Below are positions 1-6,079 of a stretch of DNA of 18,651 bases, piece after piece. The stretch lies in NCBI GenBank assembly GCA_021785155.1, contig JAJYGE010000384.1:1-18651 (forward strand), written 5' to 3'. Position 1 is the stretch's first letter; each line of letters opens with the position of its first letter. Both the position numbers and the translations under genes were made by a program. The DNA is from Planctomycetota bacterium (GTDB lineage Bacteria; Planctomycetota; Phycisphaerae; WQYP01). Under the pieces are notes generated by a model. That model searched no databases and had not been told where the DNA came from. It saw nothing but the letters and a program-made list of their open reading frames with translations.

Positions 1-152
1 GCCGCCCGGGTTTTTCCCGTGCCCGCCGGCCCGGCCAGCAACACTTCCCGCTCATGGGTGTAAAACAATTCCTCCGCCGCTCCCAGCGGCTGATACGGTT
101 GGGCATCGATTACCGCGTCGTTTTTTTGCGCCCCGCGCCTGCGTTTACTCAT
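1..152 (-). CDS. Phage terminase large subunit, N-terminal part (runs off window)
   Basis: The minus strand is open from an ATG at 152 to the window edge, giving 50 codons plus two bases. Near the edge the protein reads LLAGPAGTGKTRA, a Walker A motif preceded by 'YTHEREV'. This is the usual start of the packaging ATPase domain of large terminase subunits, the motor that cuts concatemeric DNA and pumps it through the portal into the prohead. The ATG overlaps the stop of the upstream small-terminase-like gene (ATGA, 4 bp), which implies translational coupling and supports both calls. A basic 'SKRRRGAQKN' leader precedes the ATPase domain. The nuclease domain would lie outside the window. The Walker A and its position after a small terminase are seen; the terminase identity is inferred, and another P-loop phage protein is possible. 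Confidence 0.72.
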   Translation of the reverse strand, partial: MSKRRRGAQKNDAVIDAQPYQPLGAAEELFYTHEREVLLAGPAGTGKTRA

Positions 153-571
153 ACGTCCTCCAGGCGTACATTCTGATAGGTTTTTACCGGCTCGGTATTT
201 CCGGCTTCACCGGTTGCGTCCGATTGGCCCAGATAATGTTTGCCAAGGAATTGCAGCAGCCGCACATCGCCATCCTCCAGGGTCGCCAATTGAATCTGCT
301 TCTTCCGCAGGCCGATATGCATGGACGCGCGGCCACGTTTTAATTGCTTTCCGAATTTCGCGCGAATAACGGTCACGGACAATTCCAGATAGTCCGCGAT
401 TTCCGCATCGGCCGCGCCGGTATACGCCAGGGAAGCAATCTGTTCCGCCGCGTCCGCATCATGCAAAAACTCCTCCCCACGCAGCATCCGCGTGGGTACA
501 GGCCGCGCCGATTCACCACCCGCCTCCGGCGCGATAGTGGGAGAAACGCTGTCGTCCTTGTTTTTTGCCAT
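149..571 (-). CDS. Small terminase subunit-like phage protein
   Basis: This 140-residue protein starts MAKNKDDSVS. Residues about 45-82 (IASLAYTGAADAEIADYL followed by ELSVTVIRAKFGK) look like a helix-turn-helix DNA-binding segment. Residues 88-117 (LRKKQIQLATLEDGDVRLL, then GKHYLGQSD) resemble the C-terminal part of small-terminase-like proteins, which recognise phage DNA and hand it to the large subunit. The gene ends in a 4-bp overlap with the putative large terminase, the usual TerS-TerL order. The start is uncertain: an in-frame ATG at 583 would add four residues, and the frame stays open to an ATG at 664, but the composition before 571 looks non-coding. No clear ribosome-binding site precedes either ATG. 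Confidence 0.68.
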   Translation of the reverse strand: MAKNKDDSVSPTIAPEAGGESARPVPTRMLRGEEFLHDADAAEQIASLAYTGAADAEIADYLELSVTVIRAKFGKQLKRGRASMHIGLRKKQIQLATLEDGDVRLLQFLGKHYLGQSDATGEAGNTEPVKTYQNVRLEDV

Positions 572-871
572 CGTACAATCCATCAGGGAAAACCGATCAA
601 CACAACAACCAGACCAGGAATTGCGCGGATACCGGGGGCCGACTGAACAATCATATAACAACACATTACATTTCCATCCGTTTCATCCGTGTCCGGAGTT
701 TGCCCCGTGCGCGCCGGGGTGGTTGCATTACATTCGGGTTTGTATCCGAGGTTGCCGGGACGTGGCAATTTTTCCGGGCGAACAGCGAAATCAACGGCAT
801 ACATGCCGGCGCTTGGAGAAGGGTTTGTCCTGGAAACTCCTACCCCGGACCCCTGCTTGGATTTATTGCCA

Positions 872-888
872 CGCCCGGTTGCCGGGCG
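872..888. repeat. Inverted repeat, 7-bp stem with 3-nt loop
   Basis: CGCCCGG at 872-878 pairs perfectly with CCGGGCG at 882-888 around the loop TTG. It lies 40-57 nt past the stop codon of the ABC-GNAT gene in that gene's direction of transcription, next to the larger palindrome at 893-914. No T-run follows, so it is not a standard intrinsic terminator, although the tandem pair could still slow polymerase or protect an RNA 3' end. Confidence 0.6.
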
Positions 889-892
889 CAAC

Positions 893-914
893 CCGTCCCG
901 GCGCGCCGGGACGG
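893..914. repeat. Perfect 22-bp palindrome downstream of ABC-GNAT gene
   Basis: Eleven bases on each side of the centre (between 903 and 904) are exact reverse complements, with core GTCCCGGCGCGCCGGGAC. With no spacer it could be a binding site for a dimeric protein or the stem of an RNA hairpin. It starts 15 nt after the stop of the ABC-GNAT gene on the minus strand. Its placement fits a transcript-end structure; its function is unknown. Confidence 0.65.
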
Positions 915-928
915 ACTTATGGGCTGAT

Positions 929-2023
929 TTAACTTCTCACTGTTGGCCCTCCAACGTATGTAAATGAACAAATTCGTCGGGCATGGCCGATGCGTGCATC
1001 AGGCCCGCGTTGTTTCAAGCCGGCGGTGCCATCGGAATAGGTGACGGCCTTTAACTTCCATTTTCCGCTGGCCTGGCAGGACCGGATCATCGCGGGGTGG
1101 GAGGTTATCAGGCTTAAGCGCCGGCATCCGATTTGGCGGGCTGCTATTGCGGCCACAGAGTCGCGGAACTTTCCACCTATGCCAATACCCTGAAAATCCG
1201 GCAATACCACAATGCGGGAAAAACGTTTATAGCCGGCAAATCCTGCCACCTGGGCAATACCGGCGAACGCGATGGGCGTGGCGTTAAGCAGGCCGCAGAA
1301 ATAATCTCCGCCGGGAAGTTTGGAACTTAAATAATGATGGCGTGCAAAACGTGGCCATAATGTTCTTTTACAGCGGCGGATTTCAATGTGTAGTTGTGGT
1401 CGCTGAAGACACCCCCGGGCGAGGGTTTGCGTGGCCATATCGACAATCCAATCCGGGCACAGCCAGGGAACAACGTCATAATGACAACTCACAGCCACAA
1501 AACGCTTTTTCACCACACCGGTGCGGATGGCCCGGGCCACAGCGGCTGATCCGACCTGGGCTACCGTCCGATCAACAACCGATGTAAATTCATCCATGAC
1601 CGCAATGTTGTTATCCGGTGTCAGCAGCAGACGGGCGAGATCCACACGGAATTTTTCCCCGTTGCTTAAAACATGATAGGGCCGCAGCCAGGCCGGCGGA
1701 GAACTCAAACCCACGGCGGATAGCATCTGCGTAATGCTGCGAATATCCTTATCACCAAAGCCGTCTATAACGGCGGCGTCGGGCGGCCAGGCGGCGGAAT
1801 GATCAACTGCGGCATGGCCATAAACGCGCCGGGCAATGCTGGTTTTTCCGCTGCCGCTGGGACCTACAATCAGGCCGATTTGCCAATTGTCCCGCACCGT
1901 TGGAACATCCACGGAAAATTGTTCCGTGGCACCAAGGCCCGCCGGCAGATCAAACATTCCCCGCACCTGCTGCACGCGGAAACTTTCGTTAACGGGACAC
2001 GAGACGGTGGCGGTGATGAGCAT
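929..2023 (-). CDS. ABC-type ATPase fused to GNAT acetyltransferase domain (phage-associated type)
   Basis: The 364-residue protein has two parts. Residues 1-200 are an ABC-type ATPase: Walker A GPSGSGKT (54-61), signature LSNGEKFRVDLAR (119-131), Walker B IAVMDEFTS (140-148) and an H-loop SCH (179-181). The remaining residues carry a GNAT-like acetyl-CoA site, RIVVLPDFQGIGIGG (270-284), followed by 'RLSLITSHPAM'. No membrane segments or permease partner are seen, so this is not a transporter. It is a soluble ATPase probably coupled to N-acetylation of an unknown target. Such fusions occur, as I recall, in phage genomes near terminase genes, which matches the setting here, downstream of a ParB-like gene and upstream of the terminases. 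A CGGAG box eight bases before the ATG at 2023 supports this start. The domain calls are firm; the biological role is not known to me. Confidence 0.8.
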   Translation of the reverse strand: MLITATVSCPVNESFRVQQVRGMFDLPAGLGATEQFSVDVPTVRDNWQIGLIVGPSGSGKTSIARRVYGHAAVDHSAAWPPDAAVIDGFGDKDIRSITQMLSAVGLSSPPAWLRPYHVLSNGEKFRVDLARLLLTPDNNIAVMDEFTSVVDRTVAQVGSAAVARAIRTGVVKKRFVAVSCHYDVVPWLCPDWIVDMATQTLARGCLQRPQLHIEIRRCKRTLWPRFARHHYLSSKLPGGDYFCGLLNATPIAFAGIAQVAGFAGYKRFSRIVVLPDFQGIGIGGKFRDSVAAIAARQIGCRRLSLITSHPAMIRSCQASGKWKLKAVTYSDGTAGLKQRGPDARIGHARRICSFTYVGGPTVRS

Positions 2024-2123
2024 GATATAAACTCCGTTTGGATTTTGGCTGGCAGGCTACAGGTAGTAGCGGACAGCGTCGCGCACAATTGTCTCTGGAA
2101 CATGTAACCCGTAACCTACCACC

Positions 2124-2681
2124 TCAAATTGTCAGCACGCGGCATTTGCGGCCTTCCTGTGTGAGGCGTTCGTAAATGTCGCGCTGGTCATCTTCATCCC
2201 GGCATTCCACAGCCACTTCAAAGACCTGCCGCAGTGGGATTTCGCCGCTGTCAGCGGTGGGCACATCCGTGAGGCCGACGGTAAGGGCGGCCATTTCTTC
2301 CGGAGTGAATCCGGCGGCAAGCTGCAAATGGCTGTCCAGAGCGGCCAGTTGGCTGGCCAGGGCGGGTGAATCCCATTGGGCTGATTCAGCGGTGCGATTA
2401 TCGGCAAGGGCATAGGCGACGGCATCACTGCCGGCAAGCGCGGTTTTGATACTCCAGATTTTCCGCCAGCCCAAGGCCTTGGCCGCGGCCCAGGTGCCGT
2501 TGCCGGCGCGGATGATGTCAGCGGAATCGATAACAATGGGTTTCTGCTGGCCAAAGCGTTTCAAGCTGGCCTTGATGGCTTCGAGATTGTTGTCCGGATG
2601 CCGACGAACATTGGCGGGGTCGGGAGTAAGAGAATCAATAGGAACCAACGTGGCCGGTGAAATATCATTTATCATGCCCAT
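2124..2681 (-). CDS. ParB-like nuclease-domain protein (phage type)
   Basis: From the ATG at 2681 the protein has 185 residues and opens with a ParB/sulfiredoxin-like domain: VPIDSLTPDPANVRRHP (about 13-29), EAIKASLKRFGQQKPIVID (34-52) and AGNGTWAAAKALGW (59-72), the region equivalent to the GxGHxR-like box. Residues 78-98 (KTALAGSDAVAYALADNRTA) complete the fold. The C-terminal part (VFEVAVECRDEDDQRDIYER onward) is typical of phage and MGE ParB-like proteins rather than chromosomal ParB, and no helix-turn-helix of the segregation type is visible. It is likely cotranscribed with the ABC-GNAT gene 100 bp downstream. The frame stays open to 2855, but the extra 58 residues overlap the rhaM promoter region and look non-coding. 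A second ATG at 2675 is an alternative start. DNA binding or nicking is inferred from the family. Confidence 0.8.
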   Translation of the reverse strand: MGMINDISPATLVPIDSLTPDPANVRRHPDNNLEAIKASLKRFGQQKPIVIDSADIIRAGNGTWAAAKALGWRKIWSIKTALAGSDAVAYALADNRTAESAQWDSPALASQLAALDSHLQLAAGFTPEEMAALTVGLTDVPTADSGEIPLRQVFEVAVECRDEDDQRDIYERLTQEGRKCRVLTI

Positions 2682-2760
2682 GCTGTAGGGGCGAAGATGG
2701 GGAGATAAGGACACGTTGTACGGCTTGTTGTGGCGCTGCGACAGAACCGGTACATACGTA

Positions 2761-2789
2761 TTGAACCACAGGAATTTCACGGGTATTAT
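2761..2789 (+). promoter_or_regulatory. Sigma-70-like promoter for rhaM
   Basis: TTGAAC (2761-2766) and TATTAT (2784-2789) are separated by 17 bases, matching the consensus in 4/6 and 5/6 positions. The predicted start near 2796 leaves a leader of about 44 nt carrying the AGGAG box of rhaM. Confidence 0.5.
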
Positions 2790-2839
2790 AGCGCACGATC
2801 TGAACAGTTCGCGGTAACCGCAAGACAGGAGACGATGCG

Positions 2840-3154
2840 ATGATTCGGAAGGCATTTGTCATGGCGGTTCATGCGGGAATGGAAAGCGAATATCAGCGGC
2901 GGCATAACCCGGTGTGGCGGGAACTTCTGGATACTCTGAAAAAGCACGGGGCGCACAATTACAGCATTTTTCTGCATCCCGAAACCCGGCAGCTATTTGG
3001 CTATGTGGAAATTGAAGATGAAGCGCGATGGAACGCGGTGGCCAACACGCCGATATGTCAAAAATGGTGGCGCTACATGGGTGATATCATGCCCAGCAAT
3101 GCGGATAACAGCCCGGTGGCGATAGAGTTACACGAAGTATTTCACCTTTCCTGA
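2840..3154 (+). CDS. rhaM: L-rhamnose mutarotase
   Basis: The 104-residue protein matches the length and whole pattern of the RhaM/YiiL family, which interconverts alpha and beta anomers of L-rhamnose in the cytosol. It starts [10 protein letters not shown], with YQRRHNPVW at 18-26, GAHNYSIFL at 37-45, [13 protein letters not shown] at 73-85 and a final EVFHLS. Y18, H22, Y41 and W76 coincide with residues I recall as active-site positions in the E. coli enzyme. An AGGAG box sits about eight bases before the ATG. No other rhamnose gene (isomerase, kinase, aldolase, transporter) is in the window, so this copy stands alone. It might also serve anomers of rhamnose-like sugars released from polysaccharides. 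It is flanked by a phage-type block upstream and the direct repeat five bases past its stop. Confidence 0.93.
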   Translation: MIRKAFVMAVHAGMESEYQRRHNPVWRELLDTLKKHGAHNYSIFLHPETRQLFGYVEIEDEARWNAVANTPICQKWWRYMGDIMPSNADNSPVAIELHEVFHLS

Positions 3155-3158
3155 TCAC

Positions 3159-3205
3159 CCATCGCCGGGTTAAAAAAACGTGTCCAGCGGCTTGGCGAGG
3201 CGGCG
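3159..3205. repeat. 47-bp direct repeat, left copy (att-like)
   Basis: This copy is identical over 47 bases to 5556-5602. It begins five bases after the rhaM stop codon. It contains a detached copy of the last 11 codons and stop of the nuclease-like gene whose intact copy lies at 5567-6079. The sequences diverge completely on both sides of the match. This is what insertion at a gene 3' end leaves behind when a segment of target is duplicated or carried by the incoming element. Confidence 0.92.
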
Positions 3206-3232
3206 TGAAATGGAGAAACAATTATGCCGCAG

Positions 3233-4297
3233 TCAGGCTCTCAGGGCAGTGCCTATTCTGTCAAGGTCGGCTCGGATTGTGGACTGCTTGTTTTTCTCCG
3301 CGAATGCAAGCAAATGTGTAACCAAGTGTGATTGCATCTCGTGTTCGAGTTCACGGTCGATGCTGTCACGAATTTCGCGCTTCCACCTGTGCCACGGAAT
3401 GCTTTTCATCGGCTCAATGCCCTGTTGTTTGAGCTTCTCACGGAGATTGCCCCCATAATTTGTGCCGAAACGGGAGGCCAACTGTTGGCGAACGAGCTTA
3501 AGGATTTCCTTGCCGGCCCAGTTTGCTCGCCAAAGTTGCGCGTCCGGAATTTGGCCGGGGTTCAACGCCACCCACTGGTCAAATATTTTGGCGAGCTCCT
3601 CCTTTTCCGGAGGAGGACTTTTCGTCTTGGCATTGGCCAACCGCTCCCGCCATTTATCAAACGACTCCAGAAGTTGTTTTCTGACCTCTTCCGAATCCGG
3701 GCCGGATAATCCGTTGTCCTTCCAATTCGGACGACCCCCGACGTAAAGAGATGGAGAGCCGGAAACGCCGACCGCGGGGTCCGTATTCTCCCACCACCGC
3801 CGAACACGATAGGCCACGGCCTGCACCGCTTGAAATGCCGCCAGCGCCTGTACCGCAATTTGAAGGACTGTTTTCACGTCGTCATTCGTGCACTTGAACC
3901 AGTTGCCCATAACCGGCATCAGAATCTCGTCATCCAGAAAATAATTTTCCACTTCGTTACGTTCCCAAGTAAGCCAGCCGCGAATAGCAACGCCACGGTT
4001 CTCCAAATCACGGATACTTTCTTCGCAATCTTGTTCAGCCTCTGAATCGGTGCGGAAGTCTCGATCTTCAATTCCCACGATCTTAACGGCGCGTCCGTAG
4101 GAGTCAGCAATTGCCCGCAGGCCCTGGCCGGTACCACATGCCCAGACGTCAATCTTCAGGGCACCAGCAGCTTGGCTCCGAAACCAGCGACCAAGGAGTT
4201 GTGCCTCGTACCCAACCACGTCGCCCTCGCATAGCAATGCAACGGGTGCTGATCCACGATAAAACCCACTATTTTTAGAAGCCGGATCGTTAGGCAT
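3233..4297 (-). CDS. TOPRIM / DUF4435-like protein of two-gene ATPase-TOPRIM defence system (AriB-like)
   Basis: From the ATG at 4297 the protein has 354 residues. The N-terminal half looks like a TOPRIM domain: ALLCEGDVVGYEAQL (about 20-34, putative metal-binding Glu24), VWACGTGQGL (51-60), IVGIEDRDFRTD (73-84, the DxD-type Asp pair D78/D80), then WERNEVENYFLDDEIL (111-126). The last is the 'ENYLL' element I associate with DUF4435 proteins such as AriB of PARIS. The rest is a helical, charged region with 'PWHRWKREIRDSIDREL' near the end, without a recognised domain. In PARIS the TOPRIM protein is an effector nuclease released by the ATPase when a phage trigger is sensed. The start overlaps the stop of the ATPase gene by 8 bp (ATGCCTAA). 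An ATG at 4345 is possible but would overlap the ATPase further. TOPRIM is fairly sure; PARIS membership is not. Confidence 0.7.
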   Translation of the reverse strand: MPNDPASKNSGFYRGSAPVALLCEGDVVGYEAQLLGRWFRSQAAGALKIDVWACGTGQGLRAIADSYGRAVKIVGIEDRDFRTDSEAEQDCEESIRDLENRGVAIRGWLTWERNEVENYFLDDEILMPVMGNWFKCTNDDVKTVLQIAVQALAAFQAVQAVAYRVRRWWENTDPAVGVSGSPSLYVGGRPNWKDNGLSGPDSEEVRKQLLESFDKWRERLANAKTKSPPPEKEELAKIFDQWVALNPGQIPDAQLWRANWAGKEILKLVRQQLASRFGTNYGGNLREKLKQQGIEPMKSIPWHRWKREIRDSIDRELEHEMQSHLVTHLLAFAEKNKQSTIRADLDRIGTALRA

Positions 4298-5435
4298 GGA
4301 CACTCTCTGGTTGTGCTTCCAGCGAACCGAGGTCCAGGAGCGCATTATCCTCCGCCGCGAGTTGGCGAAGCTCCGGGCTGTGCGTCGTGAGAATGAATTG
4401 GTTATTGTCGCCCATCAGCGGTAATGCATCGTAAAGCTGGCGAATCCAATAAGGGTGCAGGTGCAGTTCCGGCTCGTCAATCAATATCAAACTGTTATTG
4501 ACCGGGCACGGGAATGCGAACTGTACCAGATAGTCAAGGATAACATGTTCTCCGCTGGCGGCACTTCGGAAGGGATATTCCCTCCCATTTTCAGCCAAGA
4601 GGGGTGTCTCGCCGTAGCGCGGGTGATCAAGCCAATAGCCCTTGTATTCTTTGGGCGCACATATCCGCGAAAATCGCTCGCAGAGGGTCGCTTCCCAACG
4701 CGACCGATCATCGTCGCGTTGGGTGCCCTGGCCATGCGCGAGCTCGCCCAGCCGACGAAGGGCCTCCACGACCGTAACCTCATTCATACCGGAGGAATCG
4801 TCGGAAGCACCATCCGGCATTTTTGTAAGACCCCATCGTTTATCACGGTTCTGCGCAAAGAACCGCAACATTCCCACCTGGTAAACATCGCGTGGGTCTT
4901 TGAGTATCCGGTTCTTCCATCCACGCCACGCATATTTTGCGCCGGCTAACCAAACGGTGCCGGTGTTCGGTTGGGCGGACAAATAGGATGCACGCTCCGC
5001 GGTTCCGTCCCACCGGACTGGCGGTGGGTATTGCCAATGCACGGCAAGAACGTTATCCTTCAAATCCGGCGGACTGATGGGCAGCTTGTCTTCCTGCAGC
5101 CGACCTTCGGCGGTGTCCCGAAAAACACGCTTGATTGCGGCCATTTCTTCCTGGCCGAAGATAATTTTAAGATCAACCCGCGCGAACACTGGTCGGCGGC
5201 CAGTGGGATCCGAACGATGAACGTCGTCCTCACTTGGGTCGGGGACATCCGGAATCCGTGCGCCCATTGCTCCCCGCAGTGATTGCACGATTGCATAAAG
5301 TACCGATGTCTTGCCCGCTCCGTTTTGTGCCGCCAATACCGTAATCGGTCGAATTTTTCCCAAGCCGTCCGTGAAATCAAATGATCTACTCTTAATTGCC
5401 CGGAATTCGGATATTGATAGATGGCTTATATGCAT
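4290..5435 (-). CDS. AAA/ABC-type ATPase of OLD/PARIS family (AriA-like)
   Basis: The 381-residue protein begins MHISHLSISEFRAIKS, the usual first strand of SMC/RecF/OLD-type ATPases. Walker A is AAQNGAGKTS (35-44), a signature-like SAASGEHVILDYL sits at 291-303, Walker B is LILIDEPELHLHP (316-328), and the H-loop TTHS is at 350-353. The 'DEPELHLHP...LTTHSPEL' stretch marks the OLD/AAA15 group. There is no TOPRIM domain at the C-terminus, unlike one-protein OLD nucleases; that function is supplied by the overlapping next gene. The order ATPase then TOPRIM is that of PARIS (AriA-AriB), where the ATPase senses phage proteins and restrains the effector. A promoter with an almost leaderless start lies just upstream (5444-5473). 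An alternative is a Gabija- or retron-associated relative, but no helicase or reverse transcriptase is present. Confidence 0.82.
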   Translation of the reverse strand: MHISHLSISEFRAIKSRSFDFTDGLGKIRPITVLAAQNGAGKTSVLYAIVQSLRGAMGARIPDVPDPSEDDVHRSDPTGRRPVFARVDLKIIFGQEEMAAIKRVFRDTAEGRLQEDKLPISPPDLKDNVLAVHWQYPPPVRWDGTAERASYLSAQPNTGTVWLAGAKYAWRGWKNRILKDPRDVYQVGMLRFFAQNRDKRWGLTKMPDGASDDSSGMNEVTVVEALRRLGELAHGQGTQRDDDRSRWEATLCERFSRICAPKEYKGYWLDHPRYGETPLLAENGREYPFRSAASGEHVILDYLVQFAFPCPVNNSLILIDEPELHLHPYWIRQLYDALPLMGDNNQFILTTHSPELRQLAAEDNALLDLGSLEAQPESVHA

Positions 5436-5443
5436 ACCCTGCC

Positions 5444-5473
5444 ATTCTAGCGAAACCAGTCCGATTTTGCCAA
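5444..5473 (-). promoter_or_regulatory. Candidate promoter for the ATPase-TOPRIM operon
   Basis: On the minus strand TTGGCA (5473-5468) and TAGAAT (5449-5444) are 18 bases apart, each matching the consensus in 5 of 6 positions. Transcription would begin near 5437, within a few bases of the ATG at 5435, and no Shine-Dalgarno box is present. The mRNA may therefore be leaderless or nearly so. The whole element lies inside the repeat-bounded cassette, so the cassette carries its own promoter. Confidence 0.45.
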
Positions 5474-5555
5474 ATTCATAACAGAAACGATGAGTATGAT
5501 CGTCGGCAATTCTTGGTACCCAAACGAATGTGTCCTCGCACTATTGGTACGGGGG

Positions 5556-5602
5556 CCATCGCCGGGTTAAAAAAACGTGTCCAGCGGCTTGGCGAGGCGG
5601 CG
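5556..5602. repeat. 47-bp direct repeat, right copy, at 3' end of nuclease-like gene
   Basis: Identical over 47 bases to 3159-3205. It spans the final 11 codons (C-terminal residues RRLAKPLDTFF), the TAA stop at 5567-5569 and 11 bases beyond. Because the full gene is joined to this copy, this side holds the original gene end and the left copy is the duplicate. Confidence 0.92.
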
Positions 5603-6079
5603 GAAGGCGGCGGTGGGGAGATGGACGGTGCCCCATGATTCCGAGCGGGCACGCATGTGTTCCCGGTAATCCGTTATGCTGATGGCCAACATGCCGTACC
5701 AGCGTTCCTGAAACTGAAACAGATCAGTGAACGGTGATTTTTCCGGCTCGGCGGGCCAGTGGTACATGAACACAAACATGGCTGTGAAACCCGAACCGAA
5801 GATTTCCTGCCATTGGCGCAGGTCGTCAATGTCCAGGCGGGTGGTCCAATTGGGCAGAGAGGTTTTGGATTTAGCGGGCCGGCAGGCGCGGCCCTTTACA
5901 TCCACCAGCAGATTGTTGCCGCGCGGATGATAGACCACAAAATCGAAGCTCTTGAGCTTGGCCCCGGCGAACAATGCCTTCTTGGCCTCATCAACGGCGA
6001 TATAAGGCAGCCCCTTGCGGCGCAGATAATCCTCGAACGCGGCCTCATAATGACTGGTGCGTTTGCTGCGCGGGCCCAT
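5567..6079 (-). CDS. PD-(D/E)XK nuclease-like protein
   Basis: The 170-residue protein contains HYEAAFEDYLRRKGLPYIAV (about 10-29), DEAKKALF (30-37), LKSFDFVVY (42-50) and LLVDVKGR (57-64). The Asp of 'SFDF' followed after a turn by 'VDVKGR' matches the D...(D/E)xK core of the restriction-endonuclease-like fold. Many planctomycetes, as I recall, carry a similar uncharacterised protein, so it may be a housekeeping nuclease or a fold relative rather than a restriction enzyme. The second half is rich in aromatics (MFVFMYHWPAEPEKSPF). A GAGGGAG box seven bases before the ATG fixes the start. The gene follows hisS on the same strand at 157 bp. Its 3' end is the target of the 47-bp repeat. Catalysis and substrate are unknown. 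Confidence 0.65.
   Translation of the reverse strand: MGPRSKRTSHYEAAFEDYLRRKGLPYIAVDEAKKALFAGAKLKSFDFVVYHPRGNNLLVDVKGRACRPAKSKTSLPNWTTRLDIDDLRQWQEIFGSGFTAMFVFMYHWPAEPEKSPFTDLFQFQERWYGMLAISITDYREHMRARSESWGTVHLPTAAFRRLAKPLDTFF

Larger units (their letters stand above)
572..928. other. Intergenic stretch, no supported gene, two GC hairpins
   Basis: About 360 bases separate the small-terminase-like gene from the ABC-GNAT gene. Frames on both strands are open in places, because the region is GC-rich. The longest minus-strand frame (891-583) would end in a TGATG overlap with the ATG at 583, but its product is low-complexity Pro/Gly/Thr sequence with no recognisable domain. The only clear structure is the pair of inverted repeats at 872-914, described separately. 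The space may once have held a small phage gene. Confidence 0.5.
3159..5602. mobile_element. Inserted two-gene defence cassette bounded by direct repeats
   Basis: Two genes of a likely anti-phage system lie between perfect 47-bp direct repeats, with a repeat-to-repeat unit of 2397 bp. Removing one unit would put rhaM and the nuclease-like gene back to back, with about 12 bases between their convergent stops, a normal compact arrangement. There is no integrase, transposase or terminal inverted repeat inside. The cassette therefore moved by help from outside (site-specific recombinase in trans, or homologous exchange in the repeats) or is the remnant of a larger island. The repeats are seen; the insertion history is inferred. 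Confidence 0.6.

Noticed and set aside
583..891. Minus-strand 102-codon frame ending in TGATG overlap with a possible start of the small-terminase-like gene
   Set aside because: The product is low-complexity, has no recognisable motif, and contains the GC hairpin arms at its start. The overlap alone is not enough.
2040..2123. Tiny minus-strand frame between the ParB-like and ABC-GNAT genes, reading LHVPETIVRDAVRYYL
   Set aside because: It looks protein-like but is only about 21-25 codons long, with at best a GTG start and no clear ribosome-binding site. It may be a decayed fragment, but I cannot support a gene.
3159..5602. Classical transposon or insertion sequence
   Set aside because: There is no transposase and no terminal inverted repeats, and the 47-bp repeats are too long for a normal target-site duplication.
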